Below are positions 1 through 11,523 of a stretch of DNA of 64,000 nt, piece by piece. Numbering within the stretch: the stretch's first letter is position 1; each line of letters opens with the position of its first letter. The translations under genes and the position numbers were made by a program. Source of the DNA: Panorpa germanica (taxonomy: Eukaryota; Arthropoda; Insecta; Mecoptera; Panorpidae); NCBI GenBank assembly GCA_963678705.1, contig OY783216.1:3100001-3164000 (forward strand). The letters run 5' to 3'. Below the pieces are notes generated by a model that ran no database searches, was not told where the DNA came from, and worked only from the letters and a program-made list of their open reading frames with translations.

Positions 1-655
1 CATCTGTTAAATATGAGATAATTTGGTTACCGTAATGTTTAGCGTACATTGAAAATACAATACAACTGTCTTATGACAATTTGGTTTTTGTCCTAGAAAG
101 GTTAATGTTACACTGCGACAGAACTCAAAAATACAATGTATGCTCCTCTGAAGCAAGTGATTCTAGAGAAGTGAGACATCCCAAATTTGAGTTGAATGTG
201 CAGTGAAGGTTATTTTCATTCTGTGATAGAAATTGGTAGTGAATAATGGACATTGGTTTGGGATCCTCAAAAACGAAAGTGGAAGACCCAAACTGATCGT
301 TAATAAACTTATTACTGTAAGAAGAATATAGAAAGTAAAATTTTCAAGTTCTTTAACGTCTAATTGTCAAGAAGTTTATACATTTATGAACTTATATTTA
401 TATTATATTTTTAATAGAAGAAATTATTCTTAACTACAACTAAACTAGACTTAAAACCGAACGTTCGTAATGTTAATTAAACATATTTATTTCAATTAAT
501 GCCACTATCTGGTACTCTATATTTTAAGACACACTTTGATGGTAGTCAAGTAATAGAGTTAGTTACTTACTACCTGTTTTTATTTCATTTTATTTTTAAA
601 CTCAGAACTATTCCAATTTCTAAACTGACTCATTATAGGGTTTTCCAATTAGATT
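1..655. other. AT-rich DNA, nothing recognised
   Basis: No open frame of note, RNA gene or repeat copy seen. Confidence 0.5.
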
Positions 656-792
656 AAATCAATAGAAAAACGCAATATTTCCGTGAAAAGTGATGATATT
701 TATAATTTAATCTAAAGTACAAACTTTGAGGTTAGTAATGAAACACAATATCTGCCAAATTTCAACTAAATATTGCGTTTTTCTACTGATTT
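656..792. repeat. Small palindromic element
   Basis: Arms of about 25 bp at 656-680 and 768-792 (core AATAGAAAAACGCAATATT and its inverse) match with a single mismatch, separated by about 87 bp. Could be a tiny MITE or a hairpin. Confidence 0.6.
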
Positions 793-819
793 AAAATTGA
801 CCGCTCTTGTTTTTTTTTT

Positions 820-1311
820 TATTATTATTAATTGTGCCTTTCGGGTTTACAGTCTACCTTATTCTATTTCTTATAACATTTCATTCCTATCTACATTCAA
901 ACTTAAAACTAAACTTTCATTATTTATTAAGATTAAAAATTATTCTAGACGTTTACTACTTCCACAAGTACTTTCTGCTTTTTTTTCTCTTGACCCTCTC
1001 TCTTCATGTTCCCCATGCAAACCAGATATCGAGATTTATAGTAGTGTTTTTCGTTCCTTTTCTCTATTTCCGCCATACACCTCTTTCCTTCACTGCCTCC
1101 CTTTAATAACTGCACAATAAATCTCCGTTCCGCACACTCTACACATTCTTTCCTCGCTATTTGCCCAGTATCTCTTTCCTTTCTCCTCGTTTCCCAATCT
1201 AAACCTTGCAATCCTTCTCATGTTTTTTATGTCTTTTTCTATTAAGTACTGTGGTATCTCTCTCTCCCAAATCCTTTTATATCTTGTGTTGTAATTGCTC
1301 TTCTCGATAAC
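820..1311 (-). pseudogene. L-family LINE C-terminal remnant (L1)
   Basis: Minus-strand remnant of an ORF2 C-terminus. The 5' end of the fragment reads YNTRYKRIWEREIPQYL, then IARFRLGNEEKGKRYW and a zinc-knuckle start CRVCGTEI, then (shifted) QLLKGGSEGKRCMAEIEKRNEKH, then a 3' UTR ending in a (TAA)n tail at 820-832. The IARFRLGNE..CRVCG block is a recurrent signature of insect non-LTR ORF2 C-termini. The copy lacks the stretch after the zinc knuckle that L4 retains and is frameshifted. It is cut at 1311, 70 bp before J1. Confidence 0.72.
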
Positions 1312-1383
1312 TTTAAGTTTACATTCTAAATAAAATAAAATAAAAAATAAAATCACACCAAAATGTATTTCTCATATTTGCAA

Positions 1384-1945
1384 AAAGAAAGGAACTAGGC
1401 CTACCACTGCGGAAGATGTACTGGTTGATAGGACGTAAGTCACAACCTAGCACAGAAAACAAACTCCTGCTTTACAAATCCATACTTACACAGGTATGTT
1501 CATATGGTACCCAACTATGGGGTACTGCATCTATACCTCTAATATTGAGATAATCCAAAGATTTCAGTCCAAAATACTAAGGATTGTCACGAATGCACCA
1601 TGGTTTGTACCTAATCACATAATGCATCGAGATCTGAATATACTTACAGTAAATGAAGAAATACTCGTAGTGATTAGAACCAAATTATACAAGGAGAGAG
1701 TACTTGAACATCCAAACAATTTGGCCAGCTATCTAATGTCCAATAATTCGGTAGTACGCAGACTAAAAAAGAAAGTACCTCAGGACCTATTAACCAACTA
1801 ATCAGAATCTAGGATCTATTAAAATTGAGGGATGAGTCGATGGGCACATCCCGCGCAAGACACTTTATTTTGACTTACCTATCACTAAATGTCCTCTAAG
1901 CAAGACAGATTGTAATAATCTTTAGTAATCAAATAAAAAAAATAT
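1384..1945 (+). pseudogene. Jockey-like non-LTR retrotransposon, 3' end (copy J1)
   Basis: 5'-truncated remnant of a Jockey-clade LINE. The frame opens at about 1384 with KELGLPLRKMYWLIGRKS, continues to LLYKSIL and YGTQLWGTAS, then breaks near 1535 and resumes in another frame as NIEIIQRFQSKILRIVTNAPW to the stop at 1799-1801. This is the conserved C-terminal segment that follows the reverse transcriptase domain in Jockey elements. A roughly 120-nt 3' UTR follows, ending in an A-rich tail near 1930-1945. At least one frameshift and the missing palm domain make it dead. A related 3' UTR recurs in inverse orientation at 59340-59525, and a coding fragment at 51745-51912. Confidence 0.82.
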
Positions 1946-2708
1946 GTATTTCTTTAATGCAGAAATATTCTAAGGCTACTAAATTACTTTTACCATCATT
2001 CATACGTTCTATGTATAACTATTTAAATTTACTTCTGCAATACATTTCTTCACTGACTGTACATCATATACACTTCAACATCCTGTCAATGCCTTCCTCA
2101 ACGTATTGTGACCACATGGTCCATGTTCCATGTTCCAGTGATTATATAATTGATATTTATTTTCCATTAGTAAAACAAACCCTCTGTTTAGAAAGTGCAT
2201 TGCGTTTGAAGACACAACCCTCAAACTCCAAGCATATTCTAATGGCCTATACATAAACAATTGATAAAGTGCAATGTAAATACAAATAATGAACGAATGA
2301 CAGAGATAGATATATACGATAAGTTGTTAATTATTATCTTGTATCCCTTTCTAGTAATAGAATCTTCTCTGCTGTGTTTCTGTTAGATTATACAACACTT
2401 TGTTTAGAAATGGTTTTGAAAACCCTTCTCTAGGTACACATAACACCAGAAGATTGTCTTTCCTACGAGTTGTTCTAAGAGGTTGCCATGTTTATTATAT
2501 TCACACCCTATTCAACATGACAACGTGTGACGTCATCTATGTAAGTGTCAATATTGGCGATGGGTAAAACCAATAACTTGACATACAGAATCTAAAAGTG
2601 TGAGGATACCATACTGTGAACAGCGTATAGAGCAATAAACCTAACACAGCTCTCGATAAGTTCGAGAAGGTAAAAAGGTAGTAAATTATACGATATGTGT
2701 CAAAATTC
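1946..2708. other. AT-rich spacer between J1 and P1
   Basis: No recognised feature. A short open frame at 1957-2256 has no family resemblance and random-like composition. Confidence 0.5.
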
Positions 2709-3395
2709 ATTTCATTTTTTTTTTATATATTTATATTATTGTACAACATATTAAGTTTATTGTGTAAAAATTTGAAGTCGATTGGAGTAAAACTGTCGGG
2801 GATATAGAGTTTTAAGTCTTCACCTCTCTGGTCTGCTTTCGTGTTACTTTGAAACTTTTAAATGCGGTTTCTCACACATAGCTTTTTCAGAGTTAGTGCC
2901 TCTCTAGCTCAAAATCTACTGGACCGATCCTTTTGAAATTTTGCACACTCTTTCTTTACATAACTGACGAGGTAACGCTGTCGAGTTTTTTTTGTTTTTT
3001 TTATTTTAACGTATTTTAAAATAACAAAGTTTCTGATTTTTTTCATGAAAAATCGGTATTTTGACTTTTAAGTGCTATAAAAAATTGAAAAATCAATAAA
3101 AAAAGAAAAACTCAACAGCGTTACCTGGAGAAACTTATCAACCAATGAAATCATTTTGGTTTTTAGATTTCAGAAAATCTAGTGATGAGTTATGAGTTAG
3201 TGGCACCGCAATGTTACTTTTTTTTTGCGACGTGAGCGGAGATTCGCTGTCAATGCCTCATTTCTTGATATTTATTTATGAAAATTTCACAAAGTATTCT
3301 TCAAATGTCATTTTTTCATGTAGTAATTATAGAAATAATTATATATTAACTGTGTCTTCAAAAAATATTATCGAAAATATGCTTTTTTTTAATCG
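2709..3395 (+). mobile_element. piggyBac-like MITE family P, copy P1
   Basis: Shares the whole family core: TTGAAGTCGATTGGAGTAAA block, internal inverted GGTAACGCTGTCGAG / CTCAACAGCGTTACC pair, and the TGTCTTCAAAAAATATTATCG end. TTAA follows at 3396-3399, but the G-run left end is lost. Confidence 0.75.
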
Positions 3396-3399
3396 TTAA

Positions 3400-4410
3400 A
3401 GGAATAAAATACCGTTCAAGCAAAGCCATGGTTTGCAAGTGTGGGTCAGACTAATGTTTATGATTTATTTGGTTAATGGTAATTGTTTAGAATAAGGATT
3501 TACGTCTAATTCAGATACGAGATTAATTTTATGTAGAAGGGATTTTCAATAGGGTAAAAAGAAACATTATATATTGAAATGTAGCACATTTTGTATATAA
3601 AAAGGCTGAATGAGCTAAAGCCAAAATAAATAAAAGAAAGAGAATCCGATCCTATCCCGGCATCATTACCACAACGTGATCTACTAAATGTTTTACGGCT
3701 TGAAACTTTTGCTATATTTTCATAAAGTTTCACTACCATTTCTCCTATCCCTCTTCCTTCCCCTACCCGTTCACACCTTCTACAAACTCCTCAGGAGTTC
3801 AGCAGCCCCCTAGGATATTGATGAACCTTGTTGTGAGGTATATTATTGGTTTCATTATGGAAGTTTGGATTTAGAACCAATAAATATTATTTATGAGCTG
3901 AAAATGAGTTATACGAACTTTTCTTCCTGTTCACAACGAACTATGATCTTTATTGATGCTGTAGCTGTATCCAGTAACGGCAATAACCACCCTGTAGATT
4001 CTAAATACGAAATAAATCATTTTTATTTCTTAGTTCCAAGAAAAAACTGCAGGAGCGTTGTTGTAAACTTTGTTGTTTTTTAAAGAGAGATTATTTTTAT
4101 TTTGATAAGTTTTTGTTCTTTTAGAACAAATACTACGGGTAATAAATAGGGTCGTTATTGACCCTGGATGTCGAGTCACTTGAAATTAAGTAGGAAAAAC
4201 AACGGGATTTTGATCAAGTTTATTGTTTATAGAAATGGGGACTTTAACGTTCAGAATGGGTCATAAAATTAAAGTATAAAGAATTGTATTTTTTACTTTA
4301 TCTTGAATCACAACTCATGTCCATTTATGTCAGTAGCTTATTTTAGCTCAGTTCTTTTAGAAACGAATTAAATCATACTGAAATTATGTTTTACAATATG
4401 TCTTATGCCG
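3400..4410. other. AT-rich spacer
   Basis: Nothing recognised; the open frames at 3506-3739 (minus) and 3865-4083 (plus) look accidental. Confidence 0.45.
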
Positions 4411-4763
4411 GTTTCACATTAGAGAGACAGTTTTGTTGTCAAAAAACAAAACAAAATCATGTTTTGTTTTATTTCAAAACAGTTCTGTTTTACGCTGACA
4501 GACTGGTTTTGTTTTTAATGTTTTTCTGTGTGTACCATAAAAATTATAAACATGATAAACAACAACTGACAAGCGCAAATGTTCACAAAAAACAAAACTG
4601 CGTGTTCAAACCAAGCAGACTAAAAAACAACAACAAATGTGTTTTTCTTTAATCTTTGTTTACTAAAACAGCAAGAACTGTCTCTTTGGAGTATACATTG
4701 GAGTTTTTGTTCAGAAAAACAAGTTTTAGTTCGTGTTTCATTGAACTGTCTCTCTGGAGTGAA
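4411..4763. repeat. Inverted-repeat element, possible MITE
   Basis: Left GTTTCACATTAGAGAGACAG (4411) and right ACTGTCTCTCTGGAGTGAAC (ends 4763) are imperfect inverses. The right arm is partly duplicated at about 4677-4710 (ACTGTCTCTTTGGAG). The interior is rich in AAAACA/TGTTTT blocks. No target duplication recognised. Confidence 0.5.
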
Positions 4764-5111
4764 CATTTGAGATGAGTACATGAGGATAAACTTCATCAAA
4801 GCATCTGCCAAGCTCGAGATACCTTACACACATGCGTTGACGACTATGGCATTGAAACATAACCTACAATTCTCAGTATGAAGAAGTATTTATGTATAGT
4901 AAACAAGTAAATGTAATAAAAGTTTTGATGAATTTTCGAGTGTTGAATATTTGCCATTTTAAAAATGTATAGATATATTGTACACTGCCATATTTTGTTT
5001 CTAAATAATCACAGTTATATGTATAACATATTATTTTTATTTTTATAATTAAATTAAAAACAAATTTCGCCTAAAACTAACTTCCTAATAACTTTGTTTT
5101 AATTTATTTAC

Positions 5112-5757
5112 AATGGGCTTGTGTCCTCATTTTACAGTGGTCGATTTTTCAATTGTTCATTGAAATTGATGTTAATAAATGTGTATTGGCGTGTCTATTT
5201 TATTAAATATCTAAATGTTGACGGAGATATAGCAATTAAAAATTTGAATTGTAGTTTTAGCGCTAGAAATGGTCGGCCATATTTGTATGACGTGAAATGC
5301 ACTGTATACGTCAGTTATTTGTTGAGTAGGTCAGTGCTGTGGTAATGTTTTGTAGCCGTTGGTAGTCGAAATAATCAAGTCAAGTCAAGTCAAGGAATAA
5401 TAAGTTTTTGTTTTACTTAACCCTGTTAAGGCAGACATAATATTGAAATTTGATTGTTCCTTGAAATAGCTGTAAATATTATTTGATATTTTGATATATA
5501 AATACATATAGCAGAGATTTATGAGCTGTAAGGTTGGTAACCTTACACAAGGATTGTGATGTCACATGCACTTGGAATGTGTACAACGTTGAATCCCTTT
5601 AATAATTAAAGACACAAAATGGCTTTTTTAATTGTAAATATCTCTTAACATATAAGGAGTTATTAAAAAATAATTGAACATTTGAGGTTCTAGTAACCCA
5701 CTTTATCAATATGTAGTACACTTTTATAGAAATTAAGACATAGGACACAAGCCCATT
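5112..5757 (+). mobile_element. Inverted-repeat element family A, copy A1
   Basis: Ends are AATGGGCTTGTGTCCT at left and its exact inverse AGGACACAAGCCCATT at right. About 646 bp, no recognisable coding capacity. It carries an (AGTCA)n run near 5378-5395 that is shorter in other copies. Most intact copy in the window. Confidence 0.85.
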
Positions 5758-5884
5758 AGTTGCATCAGTGTATTGATATTCTTCATTTTCTATTCTTGTT
5801 ATCACATTAAACCTTTTGTTTATTTATTCTTTTCACTCTACATTACAATAAACCTCATAAATATCTGAAGTGTGTCTTGTTCCT

Positions 5885-6180
5885 TAACTCATAACTCTTG
5901 TTTCATAGTTCTCGTTCTCGAGCCCGAGTCGTGGGATCGGTACCACAGATGCTTCATTGTGCAACGATGGGTTCTTCGTCTTGCGTCCTTCGTTTTCACG
6001 GGGTTACCATGGTGCAGCTTCCCTCTTCAAGTTTTATGCGCTCATATTTCGCGTCCGCGTTCACGTTCGCGTTACCCAGCGATTGTTTAGTATCAGATCT
6101 TCAACATTTCACCGTTCTCCAGCAAATCTCCAGCCCCACTCACTAGTAGACCGGATATACAGAATTTCCAGTGGTGATTT
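5885..6180. other. GC-rich, CpG-containing patch; possible 5' exon or promoter
   Basis: Clearly higher GC than the surroundings, with clustered CpG (tcgcgtccgcgttcacgttc near 6048). All three + frames are fairly open, but no protein family is recognisable. No convincing TATA box or splice pair could be fixed. It could be a regulatory region or an old GC-rich insertion. Confidence 0.3.
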
Positions 6181-7329
6181 GTGGTGAAATCCAAATGTAA
6201 TACGAAGCTCGATGGGAATGTAAATTGTGAAAGCTATGAAAGCGCTATAGAATCTGTAGAAAACAGCAGGCAACTTTAGGGAAGGAAGATATGTAACGAA
6301 AAGTTATGTTTCTCGTAAATTCTGTCATTCTTCACTACTCCCATTCTGTTCTAGATTCCATTGAAGCCAACCCAAGCCGAGGAGGAGCATTCTTGCATTT
6401 CTTGATTTACAAGCGAAGGGATGTGCTGTTTAGAATTTATTTTATTATACTTTTTTTATATGAATTGAAATTGGAAAATTGGAAATACGTTCTAAGGTTA
6501 TAAATCACTTGTGTGTCCTCATTAAACGGAAAACGACATTATGTATCGAAAAGGCGTGCTGTGTCGTTTGACAGAAGCAGTAAACATTTGCAGAGCATGG
6601 AAATTTATTGTTTTGATGTCCCACCTAAAAATACATGTCCAAAAACTGAAAACATTATTCGGGAATTTAGTAGCGTATTTAGAAATGAAGAGGCGTCTAT
6701 GAAATTTGAGCGCTGTACTTTATATCATGCGTGTAGTAGATATTTACTATCCACAAACTGTGTAATGCCATTGCTGACATGCTATTACGCCCAAAACAGT
6801 TTACATTCGTAGGTTGTCGTACGCTTTCGGTCTATTAGATGGAGATGAAAAACATTTCTTCCCGGGTGTCGGGTTTCTACATAACATCGACTCACTCGCT
6901 GTCTTACCTTTAATAGATACGACTGGTTTACCTTTAGACATCTGTACTATCGACAATCAGTCGAGAAAAGTCGGTTAGGCCAGGAAGGGATATTGCAAAG
7001 AAAGTTTAAAGGAAGAATATAGAACATTTTGGAGTTACTTTGACGTCATATTGAAGATATAAGATTGATGTATGATGTCATGATACGTATGACGTCATGA
7101 AAGAGTTTATTTATAGTTCAATTTGTATTTTATCAGCCATAAAATTGCGAAACCACTCCACCTGGAATACAAATGAAGATAAAGTTCATGCGAACTATAA
7201 TTGTAGTGCATTTGTGATAGAAACGTCACAAAACAGAACACTTCACTAAATTGTTCACTGGGAAGTAAGCTGAAAGAGTAGAGGAAAATAACCGAAATAA
7301 ATTGCGATGTACACATAAAGAAATGAAAT
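6181..7329. other. Spacer before LINE N1
   Basis: Moderately less AT-rich than average to about 6480. A 99-codon frame (6513-6812, no ATG at its start) has no recognisable family. Nothing else seen. Confidence 0.4.
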
Positions 7330-7339
7330 GAATTAGATT

Positions 7340-8113
7340 TTGAAAATTTGTTATTTAGAAAATGAATTGATAAATAATTGTAAACAGATTATAAAGCTAA
7401 ATAAATATATACAAATCTATACATGTTATCAGTTTTACAAGTTAATAGTTTTTATCATTTTAATATTTGTTATTTACATATTATTATTTATTTCTTTAAG
7501 TGTTTTAAAAAATTTAAATTCTAATGATAACAAATCAAATAATGATATTTTGACACGCAAAATTAAGGAGATGTATTTCAATATAATAAATAAGAATAAT
7601 ACCATAAAATTTATATGGATACCAGGACATTGTGGAATAAGAGGAAACGAAATTGCGGATAAATTGGCAAAGGAATCAATAAATTTAGAAGTTAAGATGA
7701 AAGTGAAATTACGTTCATATGAAATTTTTAATATAATCAAAAAATTAAACTTCAATTTAAGAAACCAAGATTTCATTAACAAAAGTCAGTTAAAAGGAAA
7801 AGATTATTATATGTTACATCCAAATTTAAGTAAGAAGAAATGGTTTAAAAATGAGTCCCGCAAAATTAAAACTCCAGCTCACCTGTACAAAATTAATATT
7901 AAATCCGACGATAGATGTCAATGTGGTGAAGAAGGAACTTTGGATCATATTATATTTGAATGCATAAATTATATTTTAGAAAGATCAAAATTGAATAGTG
8001 ATATATTAGATGTGATTAAAACTTTTCCTGTTAGTACTAAATTTTTGTTAAGTGATTCAAAATTAATTAGTGAATTATTGAAATATTTAGAAATTTGTAA
8101 AATTGAATTATAA
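7340..8113 (+). CDS. Non-LTR retrotransposon RNase H / zinc-knuckle C-terminal ORF (N1)
   Basis: An uninterrupted 257-codon frame covering the C-terminal half of a LINE ORF2. Residues about 53-60 (LSVLKNL) match the segment after the third RNase H catalytic Asp, but that Asp is replaced: ISLS stands where DSLS is usual. Residues 93-111 (WIPGHCGIRGNEIADKLAK) are the canonical RNase H C-terminal motif with the His and last catalytic Asp intact. Residues 193-208 (CQCG...LDHIIFEC) form the C-x-C...H...C zinc-knuckle-like motif typical of the C-terminus of RNase H-bearing LINEs. The reverse transcriptase and the first half of RNase H are missing, so the start codon is incidental and the copy is 5'-truncated at about 7330. 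The 3' UTR and A-rich tail run to about 8185. The intact frame suggests a young insertion or luck; base composition is extremely A-rich. Confidence 0.8.
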   Translation: MKICYLENELINNCKQIIKLNKYIQIYTCYQFYKLIVFIILIFVIYILLFISLSVLKNLNSNDNKSNNDILTRKIKEMYFNIINKNNTIKFIWIPGHCGIRGNEIADKLAKESINLEVKMKVKLRSYEIFNIIKKLNFNLRNQDFINKSQLKGKDYYMLHPNLSKKKWFKNESRKIKTPAHLYKINIKSDDRCQCGEEGTLDHIIFECINYILERSKLNSDILDVIKTFPVSTKFLLSDSKLISELLKYLEICKIEL

Positions 8114-8186
8114 ATTATAAAAGATGTATAAAAAATGTTTGATGGTAAATGTTGATAAGTAAATAAATATACAAAAAAAAAAAATA
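8114..8186 (+). mobile_element. 3' UTR and A-rich tail of LINE N1
   Basis: Continues from the N1 stop codon to an A-run at 8174-8185. The first 45 bases recur nearly unchanged in copy N2 at 22062-22200, which identifies it as element sequence. Confidence 0.7.
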
Positions 8187-8524
8187 TTCACATATTTGAT
8201 ATCTTTTTAACGCTATCTCATATCGCCTTGAATTGTTGTTCTAAAGTTCATTATTAAGTCCAAGTTATTAATTACACAACACTCTTATTCATACCTGTGT
8301 TGGGATAATAAAAAGATAAGAAAACACATCCGACCGAAATGTACTACGTCCGATATGTATAACAATTTAATTCAATGAATGAAATAGGTATATAGATATT
8401 TCTTATTTAATTCACAACGCAATATTTATTTATTAAACACAATCTATTATATACAAAATACAATGAATTAAAAGATAAGAAATATGAGAAAAAACACATC
8501 ATGAAACGATAAGCAAAGGATACC

Positions 8525-8962
8525 ATGTCATCTAATTCGATCAATATTTATATAGACACACCTCATCAACAAGAAATAAAAGATTCGACGAATATGACCC
8601 AACTTGTTAAAATCACCGCAAAAGTAGAGAAACAACAATATAGAGGCAGAAAAATTACATTTAAAATAAAATGTTATCTCGAAAAATATACTGGAATAGG
8701 AGAATATGGAATAGATGGAGAATGGTAGAAATATTTTGATGTCCCGAGGGAAAACCTTGTCGCTGGATCTGGCACAACGGAATCAAAGGAAGACATTCGC
8801 ACAACAATGATTAGTACTTCAGGAAAAAGAGAATTGTGGACTTGTCCAAAATCCTTAGAAGTTACAGACATGTTTATTATATTTGTAACATGTTTTTCAA
8901 TTATTTTTTTTAATGAGAAAGGAAATGGGCTGATTGTAATTGTAGACTTTATAGAAATTTGA
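8525..8962 (+). pseudogene. Unrecognised open frame broken by one amber stop
   Basis: From ATG at 8525 the frame runs 67 codons to TAG (8726-8728), then stays open another 77 codons in the same frame to TGA at 8960-8962. The first part is polar (MTQLVKITAKVEKQQYRGRK); after the TAG comes KYFDVPRENLVAGSGTTESK and a hydrophobic stretch MFIIFVTCFSIIFF that could be a membrane segment. I recognise no family. Base composition is slightly less AT-rich than the flanks. It could be a decayed host or transposon gene, or chance: 145 codons with one stop is unusual but not impossible here. Confidence 0.25.
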
Positions 8963-11418
8963 CTGTATATTTAGACCAAAATCTATAGCTCTTTCAAAGA
9001 AATACAGTAGGTGTTTGGGGAGTTTAAACCTTATCTTATCTATAGGCTGGCTAGGGCGTATCTGCAATCTGTCGTCGGTATCCAAGTTCTCGAACGGCAA
9101 ATGTCGCTCAGTTCCTTTCAATAGCTTAGGGTGCGCACAATTTGTTATGAAGGACCTTTTTGTTATTAACTAATTAATAGCAATTTTTTATTTATATCAA
9201 AAGACACAGCAAAACATCAGAACTTTTTTAGATTACATTTATTTTAAAACTACACTATTGAATTACATATAAATTGATTAAATATTTTAATTGATGAGAA
9301 TACTAGTTACGACACTAAGTAAATGTAACTTGCGGTTTTAGTTATAAATAATAATATGTTTAATTATTATTTTTTGTATATGCACTAACAGGTTAAGCGT
9401 GCGTTACGTTTGAAAGTTGAGTTAATAAGAAAGAAATAGGAACACAAACGTAGTGTCGATGCCTAGTATAAATGGATCGTAAAACAAAGAGAAGAGCCCA
9501 CATAGAGAAGTGTATATGTTGTATATAAAAACAAATAGGCATAAAATATAAATGAATTAAGACAAAGAAATCTTAAAACTAACATTAATTAAAAACTAAA
9601 GGCAAAATATTGATATATAAATATGAATATTGCATGCATTTATGAACAGTAGGGTATGTTTTTATTTTTGCATTTTATTTAATTTAGAATAACATGTAGT
9701 ATTGAATTTGGAATTGTTGTTGACTCTTCAAATACGAAATTAGAATTACAGTTAGTTTTGAAATTAGAATACTTCTAAGTTTATAAAAATAGAATAAAGT
9801 AAGTGCAGGTATTAAGAGCTTTCTATTAGTTACAGTTCACAACCGTGGGGTGATCAAACTGATGCGACATATTTTTGAAAGAGATTTCACAGAATCTAAA
9901 ATAACGTATTATAAACATATTTACAAGATATCTGAACCATAACAATAGCTGTAATCCCAAGAGACCTTCGTCTAAACAAGATCTGAGTACTGTCTACCAA
10001 ATCCTTGATGGTCCTCCTCTACCTAAAAGCCCCCGCTTCTCTACTATAAAATTCTACACAAGCCATTATATCTTTATTTTATTTTATGGTTAGTTCTATA
10101 ATACGAGCCGAGCATCCTCCTACATACAAAGGGGTTTGAAAATGGCTTGACAGTTTTATTTATTCATAAGTTTTATAAAAGACAAATGTTTACAGTTTAG
10201 AAAAGTTTAACGTTTGTTTAAACTTGGTGACATACTTGACTTTCCCCTTCCTCTTAACAGATGGCACTGCTTATCGCTCTTAGTTTAGATTCTGTTAAAC
10301 TGTTATAATCATTTTGTGTTGCTAAGCTTGTTCATTATTATAACTATGAATTTTAAGTGTTTTTAAACAGAATAATATTAAGTGTGTTAAAATAGTGGTA
10401 TTTAGAAATACAATAACGTGCTTATAATGACTGCAGCGTGTTGATTATATGAAAACTTTTATGGTAGTACATTATCACTGCTCTCACACACGACCAAATA
10501 GCATCAAAACGTATTTGTACATACACACCCATAGTAACACAGAAATAAACGTGGCAACACCGCTGTGTGTTATTGTAGATCTTGTGTGCATTCAGTTGCT
10601 GACGTAACCAAATAGCCGTGCTTATTTCGTAGTAATATGAAAGCGCTGTTGCCATATCACTACTACTGTTCAATTTATCTCTTGAGTTAATTGATAAATT
10701 TACATTTTAAATAATTTAATTTATTTTTAATAATTATTTATAACATATCAAATTTTCATATCAATTTCTTGTATTATATTTAAAATTTTGAAGAGCACGT
10801 TTTGATTTTGTTTTTTTATAAAAACGGTGGGGTCAATTTTAAAATAATTAGGTTTATATGGCTTGTATTTAATCAAAGAATAATTAAGCAATATAATTTT
10901 ATTAAAATACTGCATTAAATGCGTCCAGTGGATAACTATCTTAATGTATGTTTTTTCAACGCATGATAAATGCATTTTCGCATGTACTTGGTAACTGCGA
11001 ATACGACTGTACCCCTATACTCGATTTAGGGCGCCCTCGAGCCCTGGAACCCTGTAGCCCTAGGGAAATACTCTTTTTATATTTATAGACCTATTAGGTC
11101 AATTTAAGCCGCAGTAAACATATGTAAACATATGTATGTACTCGTATATAAGATATTTGTTGGAGTCATTTTAGTTTTCTGAGGTTTTTTCTTATTTCGT
11201 GACCTGATTGTTAGGTTTCTGAATTTGTTTTTTTTTCTCTTCTTGTTTGAAACTATCCAACAATGTTATACGGTAGTTAGATAAATTACCATAAATAAAG
11301 TTTATGGCTTCGAGCATTTTTCTTGGAAAAGTTTTTAAAAGTTTTGCAGTTACTATTAATGTCTACTTAGGTCGATAAATGACTGGAGTCACTTAGAACA
11401 TCTTATATATAATAACAC

Positions 11419-11471
<53 letters not shown>

Positions 11472-11523
11472 TAAATCCAGTTTTAGATTTTAGATCTTCT
11501 CTACTTTCAAATATTTCTTTATA
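8963..11523. other. AT-rich spacer
   Basis: No recognised gene or family copy. One local GC-rich spot at about 11023-11070 (gggcgccctcgagccctgga). A (TA)n run is listed separately. Confidence 0.45.
11429..11467. repeat. (TA)n microsatellite
   Basis: Nearly pure TA run of about 38 bp, preceded by ATATGTATATG units. Confidence 0.9.

Noticed and set aside
945..1211. Minus-strand open frames at 945-1211 and 1090-1356 as possible host genes
   Set aside because: They are out-of-frame and in-frame pieces of the L-family LINE remnant; the same peptides recur at 36004-36318 and 49578-49808.
5378..5395. (AGTCA)n array as a CRISPR-like or regulatory repeat
   Set aside because: A 5-bp microsatellite inside a family A element, shorter in sibling copies; this is a eukaryotic genome.
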